Shown piece by piece: positions 25,366-34,353 of a stretch of DNA of 64,000 bases. Position numbers and translations under genes: made by a program. Where the stretch lies: positions 1-64,000 of the forward strand of contig CAYYKJ010000002.1 of assembly GCA_964441265.1 (NCBI GenBank). Direction: 5' to 3'. The notes beneath the pieces were generated by a model. It was not told the origin of the DNA. It saw only the letters and a program-made list of their open reading frames with translations, and made no database searches. The stretch's first letter is position 1, and every line of letters begins with the position of its first letter. The stretch comes from JAFGDH01 sp964441265 (GTDB taxonomy: Archaea > Aenigmatarchaeota > Aenigmatarchaeia > QMZP01 > QMZT01).

Positions 25366-28300
25366 ATGCCAAGCAAATTTTTCTTTTTGTCGATATTACT
25401 ATTATTTTTCCTTTTTGGTATTTTCACTTCTTCTGTCAAGGGACAAGGAAACTTATCATGGTGGAATTATTCATGGAAATATTACTGCAACATAACGATT
25501 AGTCATAGTCAGGTAGACGCAAAGGTTAATGATTTTCCCCTCTATATAGATGGTAACAATTTACCATCTTCGATTTGGTATAATAGCCAATCAGACTGCA
25601 GGGATTGGAGATTCGTAAATTCAAATGGAAATCAGTTATATCATGAGGTAGTGTCCTGTGATAATATAGAAAACGAATCAGAAATATGGGTGAGAACAAA
25701 CTTGTCGAATTCGACAGATACCAATATATTTTTGTATTATGGTAATCCTTCTGCTTTAAATCCTTCTACGTCATTTCAAAAAAATACATGGAAAAACGAA
25801 TATCAAATGGTTCAGCACATGAACGAAGATCCAAGTGGGATGTTTCCGCATCTTATAGATTCAACTACGCATAATCACGATGGGAATTCGGCTGGTGACA
25901 TGAACTCTGAGGATTCAGTTTTAGGTTTCATTCACAATAGCATTGATTTTGATGGTAATAACGACCATTTTAATTTTGCCCAATCAAACCTAAATATCAA
26001 GAATAAAATAACAGCACAGGCATGGATAAAAACATATAATGTGACAAAGGACTATGGAATTGTCAGCCAAAGTGATCTATTGAATGACGATGATTGGAGT
26101 CTTAGAGGAGATGATAAGACCAACTCATTACTATTCCAATTAAAGGATATAGGTTACGCAGGTTTCGATATAGCGAGGGATAATAATGTCTGGTATCATG
26201 TAGTCGGAACTTATGATGGAAATTTGGTTTCTCTTTATGTAAACGCGAGTCTAGATAATAATATCTCTGCTTCTGGGAATGTTACTATCGGCAATGAAAT
26301 AAGAATAGGTGTCCGTTACGCTAATGTTGGGCATAACCATTTCGATGGGATCATCGACGAAGTGAGAATCTTAAACACCAGTCTGTCACCTGAGTGGATA
26401 TCCACCGAATACAACAACCAGAAGGGAGATCCCTTGGCGAACGGCTTTTATTCCATAGGGCCCGAACAGGCCTTCCCGGGGGGCGGTGATGACGAAGGGC
26501 CTCAGGTTGATCTGGACTTTCCCGGTGACGGATCCATGCATGCGGCGGGTCCGGTGACCTTCGGCTGCTCTGCTCGAGACGAGGCAGGTATCGCCAATGT
26601 CAGTCTTTACCACAACGCCACCGGGACATGGCATCTCGATGAGACCAATTCTTCCGGGATTAATGACACACATTATATTTTCAGCGAAAACCTCGGCGAT
26701 GGCCGTGTGGTTTGGAACTGCCGCGCATGCGATACCTCGGAGAACTGTGATTTCGCGCCGGAGAATTATACAGTGACCGTTAATTCGCCTTCTTCGCATG
26801 CAATTATCCTTACAGATTCTGATCACAGAAATCTGATCTCGGCCGTAACAACGGGACTGCCGGTGATCGTGACCGATTCGGTCACGCCCGAAGTCCAGTC
26901 GTTCATTGATGATTACGGGCCTGATGAGATTTATACCATTGGATTTGCAGCGGATCCGGGGAACTCTTACGAAATCGGATATTCCGACGTCCCCAACCTC
27001 TTCTTTCCCGGTTCCGACGAGGCGATCTACGTGGAAGATTTCACTAAATCCGTTCTGGCCTCGAATCTGGCGCATTACCTCGGGATGCCTGTAATATTTG
27101 GTCAGGACCAGGGCAGTTATTCCGAGATTCTGGATCTGGAAGGCATGAGTATCGGGGAAATCCAGGAATTTTATCTTGAAAGGATCGGGGAGAAGGGCGA
27201 TGACATCAGCTACATCGTGCTCGCGGAGGAGGGAGGCCCGGAGTCGATGCTCGCGGGCTATCTGGCGGGGTTCAGGCAGGGGTACATAATCCTTGTGAAC
27301 AGCACAACAGAAGAAATAGAAAACGAGTTGGAAGAGGGGACGGGGATCCTGGCTGAAAACGGCCTGTTCTATTCAAACCCGAATTACGTGAAGGGGGATC
27401 CCCTTTATCTCGGCATTATCGGGAGCAACGAATCCATACCTTTCATAAGGTTCTTTGACATCGGGATGGAATTATTCGACGACAGGGACGGTGATTATCT
27501 CTATACGGATTTGTGGTACGGCGACCTGAACGGGGACGGCTTCATCGACCTGGCGCCGGGCAGGCTCGGGGGGAATCTCACCTCCGTATCCCTCCAGATT
27601 TCCAGGATGTTCCTCCCGAAAACCGCGGACTCCGTCCTTATAGGAGAGTATAAATACAACCAGCACATCGACGCGCTGAAGATGTTCGGCGGGATGTTCC
27701 AGGCATTCGTCAACGAGAAAACGCTCGATCTCGCCGGGGTCGAGACGGAAAGGATCGTGGAAAAACGGATCGATATACCCGAGCTGTCTGCGCAATACGT
27801 TTTCGAATCGCTGATCGGGATGGCGGGGGAATATGCCCTGGCGGAATGCATACCCGTAGCGGGACAGATATGGGGAGCCATGAAGACTGTTTCGGGGGTA
27901 TTCTATTCCGTCTTTGAGTTCGACTGGGAGGCATGGATAGCCGATCCGGTTAACCTCCCTTCGCACCTCCCGGTAATCGGACAGGACATGGAGAACGAAA
28001 TCGGGAATACCCAGATACTGGCATACTTCGGCCTGGGGGACGAGTACTGGGTGATACCTCCGGAGGACAGGAACTACTGGCAGCTGGTCCTGAATCCGTA
28101 TAATGGTTCAGAGGAACTGAAGACCCTCGATTATGACGGGTTCCTTTACGCTGACCACGACCTCTCATGGAGTTCGGGAATAACCGGGCAGGTCCTGGGG
28201 AAGGGTGGGCATGTGTTTTCTTCTTCCGGCATAGTCCACGATCCTTACACGATATATTCGTCTTTCGGATTCTTCCGATCTCTGGGGGAAGGGCGGACAC

Positions 28301-29778
28301 TCGGTGAATCCCTTCTCGGAACCGTCAATTTCAATATGCTGGACTTCTCCCTGGGAAGCATAGGGACCAGTCCGGTGGATCTCAGGGACAGCAGGCTCTA
28401 CCTCAAGGACAAGTACGAAAGGGTGCTTTTCGCCGACCCTGCCTATCGTCCCATCGGCCAAGGAGTGGAAATGAAAATCTATCATGATTATCATATATCA
28501 CCCACCGGATCATTCACTTCAGAAACAACGATAGAAACTGAATATGAAATAAAAAATAACAGAGTGATTTTCGAAAACGCCGACTCCTACCTCTTGAAGC
28601 AGGAGAAGCCGGTGATACCCCTATTTGTCAGGGAATTCATCCTTCCGGAGGGCGCCGTCGTTAATTCGGTGGATTTCGACGGGAGATATTCGTACAGGTT
28701 CGGGATGGAAAAGGATTTCGTCTACAGCGACGGGCATTACACTGATTACTCTGAAATAATAAGGGATTGCATGAGCAGGCTGGGCCTGAGCGAGAGCAGG
28801 GAGCCCACCGAACGGCAGAAGGGAAGGATGGAGGAGTGCGTGAAATCGGAGGCAGAGCCCTCGGTTGATTATCCCTATCCCGAGAAGGATTACTGGTATA
28901 AGGAGAACGAACTTCTGGACGGGAGAGTCCTGCTCAGGGTTTACGTGCCGGGGGTTTTGCACAGGAGCGGAAGAACGGCAAAGATACTGGACTCCGGGAG
29001 CATATCGGTGGATTACGATTCCGCTCTGGAGATTATCCTGAATCTGGAAAACATAACCCTGGGAGAAAACGGGACTGTTGGGATCGAATTCCACAACGAA
29101 GACGGGGAGATCGAGGGGAATCTTCATGTCTGGGTATCGGGTAATGATTCTTGGAACTTCACCGAAAACGTCACGGTTCCCCCCGGAGCGAGCATAAAGG
29201 AGTTCGATCTGCATCCGTGCTGCGAGGGCGCGTACGGAGTTGAGGCGGTATTCTTGTCGGATATTCCGGTGGGCCCCAGGAAGGGAAGGTTCTTCGTGAA
29301 GGATCTGGATTTCGGGCTGGAAAAGGAATTCCGCTCCGTTAACATGTGGGGGTTCGGCAGCAAGCGCTTCACCGCTGATGTCAGGATAAGGAACACGGAA
29401 GGACCGGGATTCAACTACGTCAGGATAACTGACCAGATACCGGAGGGGCTGGAGATCCGTCCCATGTCATACAGCCGGTACGTGATGCCCGTATTCGTCT
29501 CGGTCAGGGACGACCGGGGGGCGTTCGGGTGGAACGTCCGTTACATTGATACCAGATACTATTCTTATTCGGTAAAAGGTGATGCGATTACAGTGGAGGT
29601 TCCTGACATTCAGAAGGCGACAGGCGATCCACTGGAGAAGGGAGAAATGCTGTTTCTGAGCTATAGAATGTCGGGAAATCCCGTGACAATCCCCCAGACC
29701 ACCGAGACCACCGCAGTGATCAGAACGGATGAAGGCGGGGAGAAGGGAAAAACAATATCCACGGTCTTCCGGGGCTAG
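25366..29778 (+). CDS. Large secreted multidomain surface protein (DUF2341, LamG, Ig-like, gingipain-like)
   Basis: 1470 residues. An N-terminal signal peptide (FFFLSILLLFFLFGIFTSSV) is followed by a DUF2341 domain (WWNYSWKYYCNITI, about 30-130) and a LamG/concanavalin-like domain (about 190-350; AQAWIKTYN, WYHVVGTYDGN, FDGIIDEVRILNTS). Next come an Ig-like segment (about 375-475) and a long region from about 480 resembling peptidase C25/cell-surface modules (DLWYGDLNGDGFIDLAPGRL). The C-terminal part has a DUF11-like stretch (DVRIRNTEGPGFNYVRITDQ). Many NxS/T sites are present. No C-terminal membrane anchor is visible. A TATA-like cttttaaat lies about 27 nt upstream. The DNA shifts from A+T-rich to G+C-rich near 26380, at the end of the LamG domain. 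Confidence 0.82.
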   Translation: MPSKFFFLSILLLFFLFGIFTSSVKGQGNLSWWNYSWKYYCNITISHSQVDAKVNDFPLYIDGNNLPSSIWYNSQSDCRDWRFVNSNGNQLYHEVVSCDNIENESEIWVRTNLSNSTDTNIFLYYGNPSALNPSTSFQKNTWKNEYQMVQHMNEDPSGMFPHLIDSTTHNHDGNSAGDMNSEDSVLGFIHNSIDFDGNNDHFNFAQSNLNIKNKITAQAWIKTYNVTKDYGIVSQSDLLNDDDWSLRGDDKTNSLLFQLKDIGYAGFDIARDNNVWYHVVGTYDGNLVSLYVNASLDNNISASGNVTIGNEIRIGVRYANVGHNHFDGIIDEVRILNTSLSPEWISTEYNNQKGDPLANGFYSIGPEQAFPGGGDDEGPQVDLDFPGDGSMHAAGPVTFGCSARDEAGIANVSLYHNATGTWHLDETNSSGINDTHYIFSENLGDGRVVWNCRACDTSENCDFAPENYTVTVNSPSSHAIILTDSDHRNLISAVTTGLPVIVTDSVTPEVQSFIDDYGPDEIYTIGFAADPGNSYEIGYSDVPNLFFPGSDEAIYVEDFTKSVLASNLAHYLGMPVIFGQDQGSYSEILDLEGMSIGEIQEFYLERIGEKGDDISYIVLAEEGGPESMLAGYLAGFRQGYIILVNSTTEEIENELEEGTGILAENGLFYSNPNYVKGDPLYLGIIGSNESIPFIRFFDIGMELFDDRDGDYLYTDLWYGDLNGDGFIDLAPGRLGGNLTSVSLQISRMFLPKTADSVLIGEYKYNQHIDALKMFGGMFQAFVNEKTLDLAGVETERIVEKRIDIPELSAQYVFESLIGMAGEYALAECIPVAGQIWGAMKTVSGVFYSVFEFDWEAWIADPVNLPSHLPVIGQDMENEIGNTQILAYFGLGDEYWVIPPEDRNYWQLVLNPYNGSEELKTLDYDGFLYADHDLSWSSGITGQVLGKGGHVFSSSGIVHDPYTIYSSFGFFRSLGEGRTLGESLLGTVNFNMLDFSLGSIGTSPVDLRDSRLYLKDKYERVLFADPAYRPIGQGVEMKIYHDYHISPTGSFTSETTIETEYEIKNNRVIFENADSYLLKQEKPVIPLFVREFILPEGAVVNSVDFDGRYSYRFGMEKDFVYSDGHYTDYSEIIRDCMSRLGLSESREPTERQKGRMEECVKSEAEPSVDYPYPEKDYWYKENELLDGRVLLRVYVPGVLHRSGRTAKILDSGSISVDYDSALEIILNLENITLGENGTVGIEFHNEDGEIEGNLHVWVSGNDSWNFTENVTVPPGASIKEFDLHPCCEGAYGVEAVFLSDIPVGPRKGRFFVKDLDFGLEKEFRSVNMWGFGSKRFTADVRIRNTEGPGFNYVRITDQIPEGLEIRPMSYSRYVMPVFVSVRDDRGAFGWNVRYIDTRYYSYSVKGDAITVEVPDIQKATGDPLEKGEMLFLSYRMSGNPVTIPQTTETTAVIRTDEGGEKGKTISTVFRG

Positions 29779-29780
29779 CC

Positions 29781-30110
29781 CTAGTTCTCCCTCCAGGAGT
29801 GCTTGCATTTCGTGCACCTGAAGAACAGCGTGGGCGGCTCGTCCTGATCACGGGTCTGCTGCATCCACCAGACCGCCTCCCTGTTACCGCACTTGGGGCA
29901 GATCGTCTTGATCTTCGGGAGGGTTTCCTTCTTCTCGTTCATTAGAACAACGTCGCTGTTTGGGTTGCTCTCCAGCTTCTCCGAGATTTCGAGCGGCTTG
30001 TATTCCTTTATCCTGTATCCGCACTTCCTGCAGACGAGAATAGTTTTGTTCTTCTCCCTTTTCGAAACGCAAACCAGACCACACTTAGGGCAAAACTCCA
30101 CCGGAACCAC
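29781..30110 (-). CDS. Transcription factor S (TFS, archaeal TFIIS/RPB9-like)
   Basis: 109 residues from GTG at 30110, with AGGGAG upstream. Two zinc ribbons are present: FCPKCGLVCV with LVCRKCGYRI at the N terminus, and TICPKCGNREAVWW with LFFRCTKCKHSW at the C terminus. The acidic hairpin QTRDQDEPPT retains the Asp-Glu pair that stimulates RNA cleavage by backtracked RNA polymerase, so it should be an active TFS. It is the last gene of a minus-strand group with rpoL and signal peptidase, and ends 2 bp from the convergent surface-protein gene. Confidence 0.93.
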   Translation of the reverse strand: MVPVEFCPKCGLVCVSKREKNKTILVCRKCGYRIKEYKPLEISEKLESNPNSDVVLMNEKKETLPKIKTICPKCGNREAVWWMQQTRDQDEPPTLFFRCTKCKHSWREN

Positions 30111-30138
30111 ACTCCCTTTAAAATTTTTTTTATAAAAG

Positions 30139-30669
30139 CTATACTCGTATATTTTTGGCCAAATAATATATAAAGCTAATTGTTACCAGCAACACCACAG
30201 GTACCCAGGGGTTGGGGAGCAGGTACTCGGTTATGCCTATCTTTATCCACCCCACATAGGGGATGATCGTGATCATCTTCCCCTCTATCTCATCGGGTTT
30301 TATGCTCTTCTCAAAGGGGAGCTGCTGTCCGTTGTTGGCATCTCCCCTGGTCTGAAAGGTCCCGTCGGGATTCTTCTCTATCAGGCGGTGGACTATGGGG
30401 ACGGATCTCCCCGGGGGGCTGAAAACTATGACGTCCCCCACATTCAGGAAATCCTGGTAATCCTCCGGTTCGCTGACCCCCTGTATTATCAGTATGTCGC
30501 CCTTCGAAAACGCGGGGACCATGCTGTCTGACTCCACCGCCACCACGGGCATGTCCGTGGAAAGGGCGAGGGCGAGGCCCTGGTTTATGCTGAAGGCCAG
30601 GACTATTCCTATGGCTATGTAAAGTATCGTTCCCGTCGTCCCCTCAGTCAGCTTTCTTTTCATGCTCAC
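30139..30669 (-). CDS. Signal peptidase I, archaeal/ER type
   Basis: 176 residues with an N-terminal membrane helix (TILYIAIGIVLAFSINQGLA) and a C-terminal one (VPVVLLVTISFIYYLA). VAVESDSMVPAFSKGDILII contains the Ser nucleophile, VPIVHRLIEK the His that replaces the bacterial Lys (ER/archaeal type), and QTRGDANNGQ the conserved Asp box. It cleaves Sec signal peptides on the outer face of the membrane. The start overlaps the end of the DUF99 gene by 26 bp, so translation is coupled. Confidence 0.93.
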   Translation of the reverse strand: MSMKRKLTEGTTGTILYIAIGIVLAFSINQGLALALSTDMPVVAVESDSMVPAFSKGDILIIQGVSEPEDYQDFLNVGDVIVFSPPGRSVPIVHRLIEKNPDGTFQTRGDANNGQQLPFEKSIKPDEIEGKMITIIPYVGWIKIGITEYLLPNPWVPVVLLVTISFIYYLAKNIRV

Positions 30670-31246
30670 CGCCCCTCAGGCCGTAACCTATCATGTGAGC
30701 TATACGTATAGGCTCCGGGATAACTGAATGTATGCAGGCTACATTTAAAATATCTTTCGCATCGGATTCGCTGATTCCCGAGGTCTGGAAAAAGATGTTT
30801 TTCCTCCCCACCACCCCGTTCCTTATCTCGCATTTCCGTATCTCTCCCGCCTTTTCCATGAGTCTCCACCTCTTCTCGCGGTCGTCGAATCTCCCCAGAG
30901 CCTTTTTTATGTTTTTCAGGTTGGGCTTATCAGAAATTACCACGATTACAGGGAGCCCGGTCTTATCTCGAAGCGTGTTTATGTCGACCACGTTGAATCC
31001 GCCGAAGGTTATGCCGTCCAGCATTATCACCCTCAGCTGGGGGTAGTGACTGGTTTTTCTCACCACCCCGGCAATCCTCTCGGTGGAGTCCAGCCCGTCC
31101 ACAGAGACCTCGCCGCTGACCACGCCGTCAACCTGGACCCCTCCCCTGCAGACCACACCTATTATTTTCGCTTTCCTGTCGGTGAACCGGAAGGGAGAAT
31201 CGTCAAATCCGATTATCCTGATCTCCTTCTTGATTTTCCGGAACAT
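30644..31246 (-). CDS. DUF99 family protein (endonuclease V-like fold)
   Basis: 200 residues from the ATG at 31246. A longer open frame to 31570 exists, but its upstream part is a shifted read of rpoL and is rejected. IRIIGFDDSPFRFTDRKAKI then IGVVCRGGVQVDGVVSGEVS and LRVIMLDGITFGGFNVVDIN followed by LPVIVVISDKPNLKNIKKAL are typical of the archaeal DUF99 family. It is related to endonuclease V-type nucleases, but its function is not established. It sits 11 bp downstream of rpoL in the same operon. Confidence 0.87.
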   Translation of the reverse strand: MFRKIKKEIRIIGFDDSPFRFTDRKAKIIGVVCRGGVQVDGVVSGEVSVDGLDSTERIAGVVRKTSHYPQLRVIMLDGITFGGFNVVDINTLRDKTGLPVIVVISDKPNLKNIKKALGRFDDREKRWRLMEKAGEIRKCEIRNGVVGRKNIFFQTSGISESDAKDILNVACIHSVIPEPIRIAHMIGYGLRGGEHEKKAD

Positions 31247-31257
31247 AGCAGAATGCT

Positions 31258-31521
31258 CTACTTTATCTTCCTGACCTGGGACTGGAAATCCTTTGCCTGG
31301 TCTATGGCCATCTGGGTCGCGTCCTTGAGAACCTTGAGGGGCTTCTTCGCCCTCACGGTGAACCGCGGCTCTGAAAGGTAGGGATGCCTGATCACATAGG
31401 ATGCCTGCTTCCCGCCCGCCTTCCAGGCGTTCTCCCTGAGAAGGTTCAAGAATGTGTGGGTCTCTCCGACGATCTCGATGCAAACCTTTTCCTTCTTCTT
31501 CTCCAGCACGTTCAATTTCAT
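31258..31521 (-). CDS. rpoL: DNA-directed RNA polymerase subunit L (RpoL/Rpb11)
   Basis: 87 residues: MKLNVLEKKKEKVCIEIVGE then THTFLNLLRENAW, the conserved 'GE.HTfLNlLre' of RpoL, followed by ASYVIRHPYLSEPRFTVRAK ('Y.i.HP.l..P.f.vrt') and a C-terminal helix. RpoL pairs with RpoD to nucleate RNA polymerase assembly. TTTAAATA about 27 nt upstream of the ATG serves as TATA box for a probably leaderless transcript. It heads the group rpoL-DUF99-signal peptidase-TFS. Confidence 0.93.
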   Translation of the reverse strand: MKLNVLEKKKEKVCIEIVGETHTFLNLLRENAWKAGGKQASYVIRHPYLSEPRFTVRAKKPLKVLKDATQMAIDQAKDFQSQVRKIK

Positions 31522-31601
31522 AAAAATCTATATATGTTAAAGTATTTAAATGATTTTCATTGAATTCCAAGAAAATATAAAAAGGAGGGTCAATAATTAA
31601 T
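31522..31601. promoter_or_regulatory. Divergent promoter region, rpoL / phosphohexomutase
   Basis: 80 bp of A+T-rich DNA. On the minus strand, tttaaata lies about 27 nt before rpoL. On the plus strand, aaatataaaaa (31573-31583) is followed by aggaggg at 31583-31589, a strong ribosome-binding site 12-13 nt before the ATG at 31602. Confidence 0.5.
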
Positions 31602-32954
31602 ATGACGATTTTTCGGGCTTACGATGTGAGGGGAAAATATCCGGAACAGGTCAATGCCAAACTGGCCATGAGAATAGGAAAGGCCTTCGGGGATTACATG
31701 GGCGGCGGTAAGATTGCGGTCGGGTGCGATTCCAGGATAAGCTCCCCCGAACTCAAAGACAGCGTGATGGCCGGGCTCGCCGAAATGGGCGCGGAGACGC
31801 TTGACATAGGCGTTGTGCCAACGCCCCTCCTGTACTTCGCGGTCGCCTACAGGAACCTCGGCGGGGGCGTGATGATCACCGCCTCCCATAACCCCAGGGG
31901 GTACAACGGATTCAAATTCTGCAAAAAAGGGGGTATTTCCCTTTCTTACGACACCGGAATAGGAGAGATAGAAAAGCTATGCAAAAAAGAAATCAAGGGT
32001 GGGCAGGACGGGAAAATCAAGCATCTTTCAGTTGATGATGAATACGCCGATTACGTCTTCAAGAAGATTGACATCAAGGGAAAAATGAAGGTCGTGATCG
32101 ATGCGGGAAACGGCTCTGCGGGAATCATCACACCAAAAATTTTCAGAAGGCTCGGGTTTGATGTGATAGAACTTTACTGTAATCCCGACGGTAATTTCCC
32201 GAATCACCATCCAGACCCCCTGATCAAGGGTAATCTTGCAGATCTCCAGAAAAGGGTTATGGAAGAAAAGGCCGATCTGGGAATTGCCTTCGACGGGGAC
32301 GGGGACAGGGTGGCGTTTGTGGATGAAAAGGGAAACATAATCGACAACAATTCCGCCTTTTCCCTGATGATCAGGGAGATATTGAAAGAAAGGCCGGGAT
32401 CGAAGATTTTGTACGAAATACTCTGCTCCAAGCTCGTGGAGGACACAATCAGGAAGTTCGGTGGTGTGCCCGTCGTTTCCAGGGTGGGCCACTCCTTCAT
32501 ACAGGCGGCGATGATAGAAAAGAAATGCGAACTCGGAGGGGAAACCTCAGGGCATTATTATTTCAGCGACAATTACAGCTTCGATGACGGCATTTATGCG
32601 GCCGTTAAACTGACAGAATTTCTCTCCAGATCGGAAAGAGACGCGTCCGAGCACATCTCTGACCTCCCGGAATATCTGACCTCGGATGAAACGAGGGTCG
32701 AATGCCCAGATGAAAAGAAGTTCAGGGTAATCGATTTTCTGAAAGATAAATTCGAAAGCGAGGGGCTCGACCTGACGACCATAGACGGTGTGAAGGTCAA
32801 CTTCAGGGAAAAGGATTCGTGGTTTGTTGCCAGAGTATCTAACACGCAGCCGGCAATAGTCATCAGGTGGGAAGCCAAGGACGGGGAAGAATATGAAAAG
32901 GTCGGCAACCTCGCTAAAGGGGAACTGGAAAAGGCGATAAAAACCGTTAACTGA
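31602..32954 (+). CDS. Phosphomannomutase / phosphoglucomutase (archaeal phosphohexomutase)
   Basis: 450 residues of the alpha-D-phosphohexomutase family: FRAYDVRGKYPEQVN at the N terminus, MITASHNPRGYNGFKF with the phosphoserine, IAFDGDGDRVAFVDEKGN for Mg2+ binding, CELGGETSGHYYFSDNYSFD for sugar specificity, and VARVSNTQPAIVIRWEAKDG binding phosphate at the C terminus. The GEXSGH motif reads GETSGH, compatible with mannose/glucose or glucosamine phosphates. It would supply mannose-1-P or related precursors for GDP-mannose and N-glycan donors. The 3' end overlaps the convergent HMG-CoA reductase gene by 8 bp. Confidence 0.92.
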   Translation: MTIFRAYDVRGKYPEQVNAKLAMRIGKAFGDYMGGGKIAVGCDSRISSPELKDSVMAGLAEMGAETLDIGVVPTPLLYFAVAYRNLGGGVMITASHNPRGYNGFKFCKKGGISLSYDTGIGEIEKLCKKEIKGGQDGKIKHLSVDDEYADYVFKKIDIKGKMKVVIDAGNGSAGIITPKIFRRLGFDVIELYCNPDGNFPNHHPDPLIKGNLADLQKRVMEEKADLGIAFDGDGDRVAFVDEKGNIIDNNSAFSLMIREILKERPGSKILYEILCSKLVEDTIRKFGGVPVVSRVGHSFIQAAMIEKKCELGGETSGHYYFSDNYSFDDGIYAAVKLTEFLSRSERDASEHISDLPEYLTSDETRVECPDEKKFRVIDFLKDKFESEGLDLTTIDGVKVNFREKDSWFVARVSNTQPAIVIRWEAKDGEEYEKVGNLAKGELEKAIKTVN

Positions 32955-34236
32955 ATTCTTCCATTATCTCCTTCGCCCGGTCGACCCTTATCTTCTTTTC
33001 TTCTATCATCCTCTTGGTCACCTTTGCTATCTGTTCGCCCTTGGCTCCGGCCATTATGGCGATGTTGGTCGCGTGTAATTTCATATGCCCTGCTTGAATT
33101 CCTTCAGTGGCGAGTGCACGGATCGCGGCGAAGTTCTGGGCGAGCCCGACCGAGGCGATGATCTCGCCGAGTTCCTTCGCGGTTTTCACCCCGAGTATCT
33201 TGACCGCCACCTTCGCTATGGGATGCGTCCTGGTGGCTCCCCCCACAAGTCCTATGGCGGCGGGTATCTCGATCTCCCCGACAAGGTCCCCGTTTTCGTT
33301 CTTGCTGTACCTGGTGAGCGATCTGTATCTTCCGTCCATGGAGGCGTAGGCATGGGCGCCGGACTCTATCGCCCGGAAATCGTTTCCAGTGGCGATTACC
33401 ACGGCATCCACGCCGTTCATTATGCCCTTGTTGTGGGTGGCGCACCTGTAGGGGTCCGCGTCGGCGAACGCGTAGGCGTCGAGTATGGCTTCCACCACCT
33501 CTTCCCCCTTCATCTTTCCCCTGGTGCTCTTCTCAAGGTCTTCCTTTGTCCACACCGCCCTGGCGCGGGCCTTCCTGTGGACAGCCAGATTGGATATTAT
33601 CCTGAGTCTCGCCTTCCCGCCGGTGATCTTCTCTATCCTTGGGCTCATGGATTCCGCGAGCGTGTTGACCGCATTGGCTCCCATGGCGTCCCTGCAGTCA
33701 ACGAGGAGATGGAGTATGAGCATCTTCTCCCTTTTGGTCTCAACTATCCTCGCCTCTATGTCCTTCAGTCCGCCCCCGTACTTCACCAGTACGGCGGGGT
33801 CTACGTCGTTGGCGTAGTCTATCAGCTTCTGCTTCTCTTCAAGGATTTTGTCCTTCGCTTCCCCGATGTCACCGCAGCCGACTATCTGTATCTGCCCTAT
33901 CATCACCGGATCGTCGCTGTCGGTTTCGAATCCCCCTCCGGTCCGGGCGAGCTTGGCTGAGAATGAAGCGGCCGCCACGACGGATGGCTCCTCTATGCAC
34001 ATGGGTATGAGGTAGTCCTTCCCGTTTATCATGAAATTGGTCGCTATCCCCAGGGGGAGCTCATGCGTCCCTATCACGTTCTCTATCATCCTGTCCGCAT
34101 GCTCCATGTCCAGCCTCCCCACCCTAGAGACGAGCTCCTTCTCTTCCTCCGTGAGCCCCGCGAAGGCGCCCACCTTTTCCAGCCTCTCGGCCGGCCTCAG
34201 CCTGTGAAATCCGGAAATCCTCGAATTCTTTTCCAT
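32947..34236 (-). CDS. HMG-CoA reductase, class II type
   Basis: About 429 residues from the ATG at 34236, which has AGGAG 8 nt upstream; in-frame starts at 34242 and 34245 are too close to it. GFHRLRPAERLEKVGAFAGL at the N terminus is the class II (MvaA-like) opening. ENVIGTHELPLGIATNFMIN carries the ENVIG substrate motif, DCRDAMGANAVNTLAESMSP the NAD(P)-binding DAMGxN, and GLVGGATRTHPIAKVAVKIL follows. The late His is in GIQAGHMKLHATNIA. Class II enzymes serve mevalonate synthesis in Archaeoglobus-type archaea, and the other genes here (HMGS, thiolase) support the biosynthetic direction. Confidence 0.92.
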   Translation of the reverse strand: MEKNSRISGFHRLRPAERLEKVGAFAGLTEEEKELVSRVGRLDMEHADRMIENVIGTHELPLGIATNFMINGKDYLIPMCIEEPSVVAAASFSAKLARTGGGFETDSDDPVMIGQIQIVGCGDIGEAKDKILEEKQKLIDYANDVDPAVLVKYGGGLKDIEARIVETKREKMLILHLLVDCRDAMGANAVNTLAESMSPRIEKITGGKARLRIISNLAVHRKARARAVWTKEDLEKSTRGKMKGEEVVEAILDAYAFADADPYRCATHNKGIMNGVDAVVIATGNDFRAIESGAHAYASMDGRYRSLTRYSKNENGDLVGEIEIPAAIGLVGGATRTHPIAKVAVKILGVKTAKELGEIIASVGLAQNFAAIRALATEGIQAGHMKLHATNIAIMAGAKGEQIAKVTKRMIEEKKIRVDRAKEIMEEFS

Positions 34237-34353
34237 AAACATCACTCCTTTAGAATATCTTTAACATGCGGAATATATTTAAATTAAAGGAAACGGCGGG
34301 GGCAAACGCCGGTGAGAACGGTTTTTTAAATCCTTCGCTGAATGATAAAGATT

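Noticed and set aside
31247..31570. N-terminal extension of the DUF99 gene up to 31570
   Set aside because: The extra residues are an out-of-frame read of rpoL and are Arg/Gly/Glu-rich; the conserved DUF99 sequence begins at the ATG at 31246.
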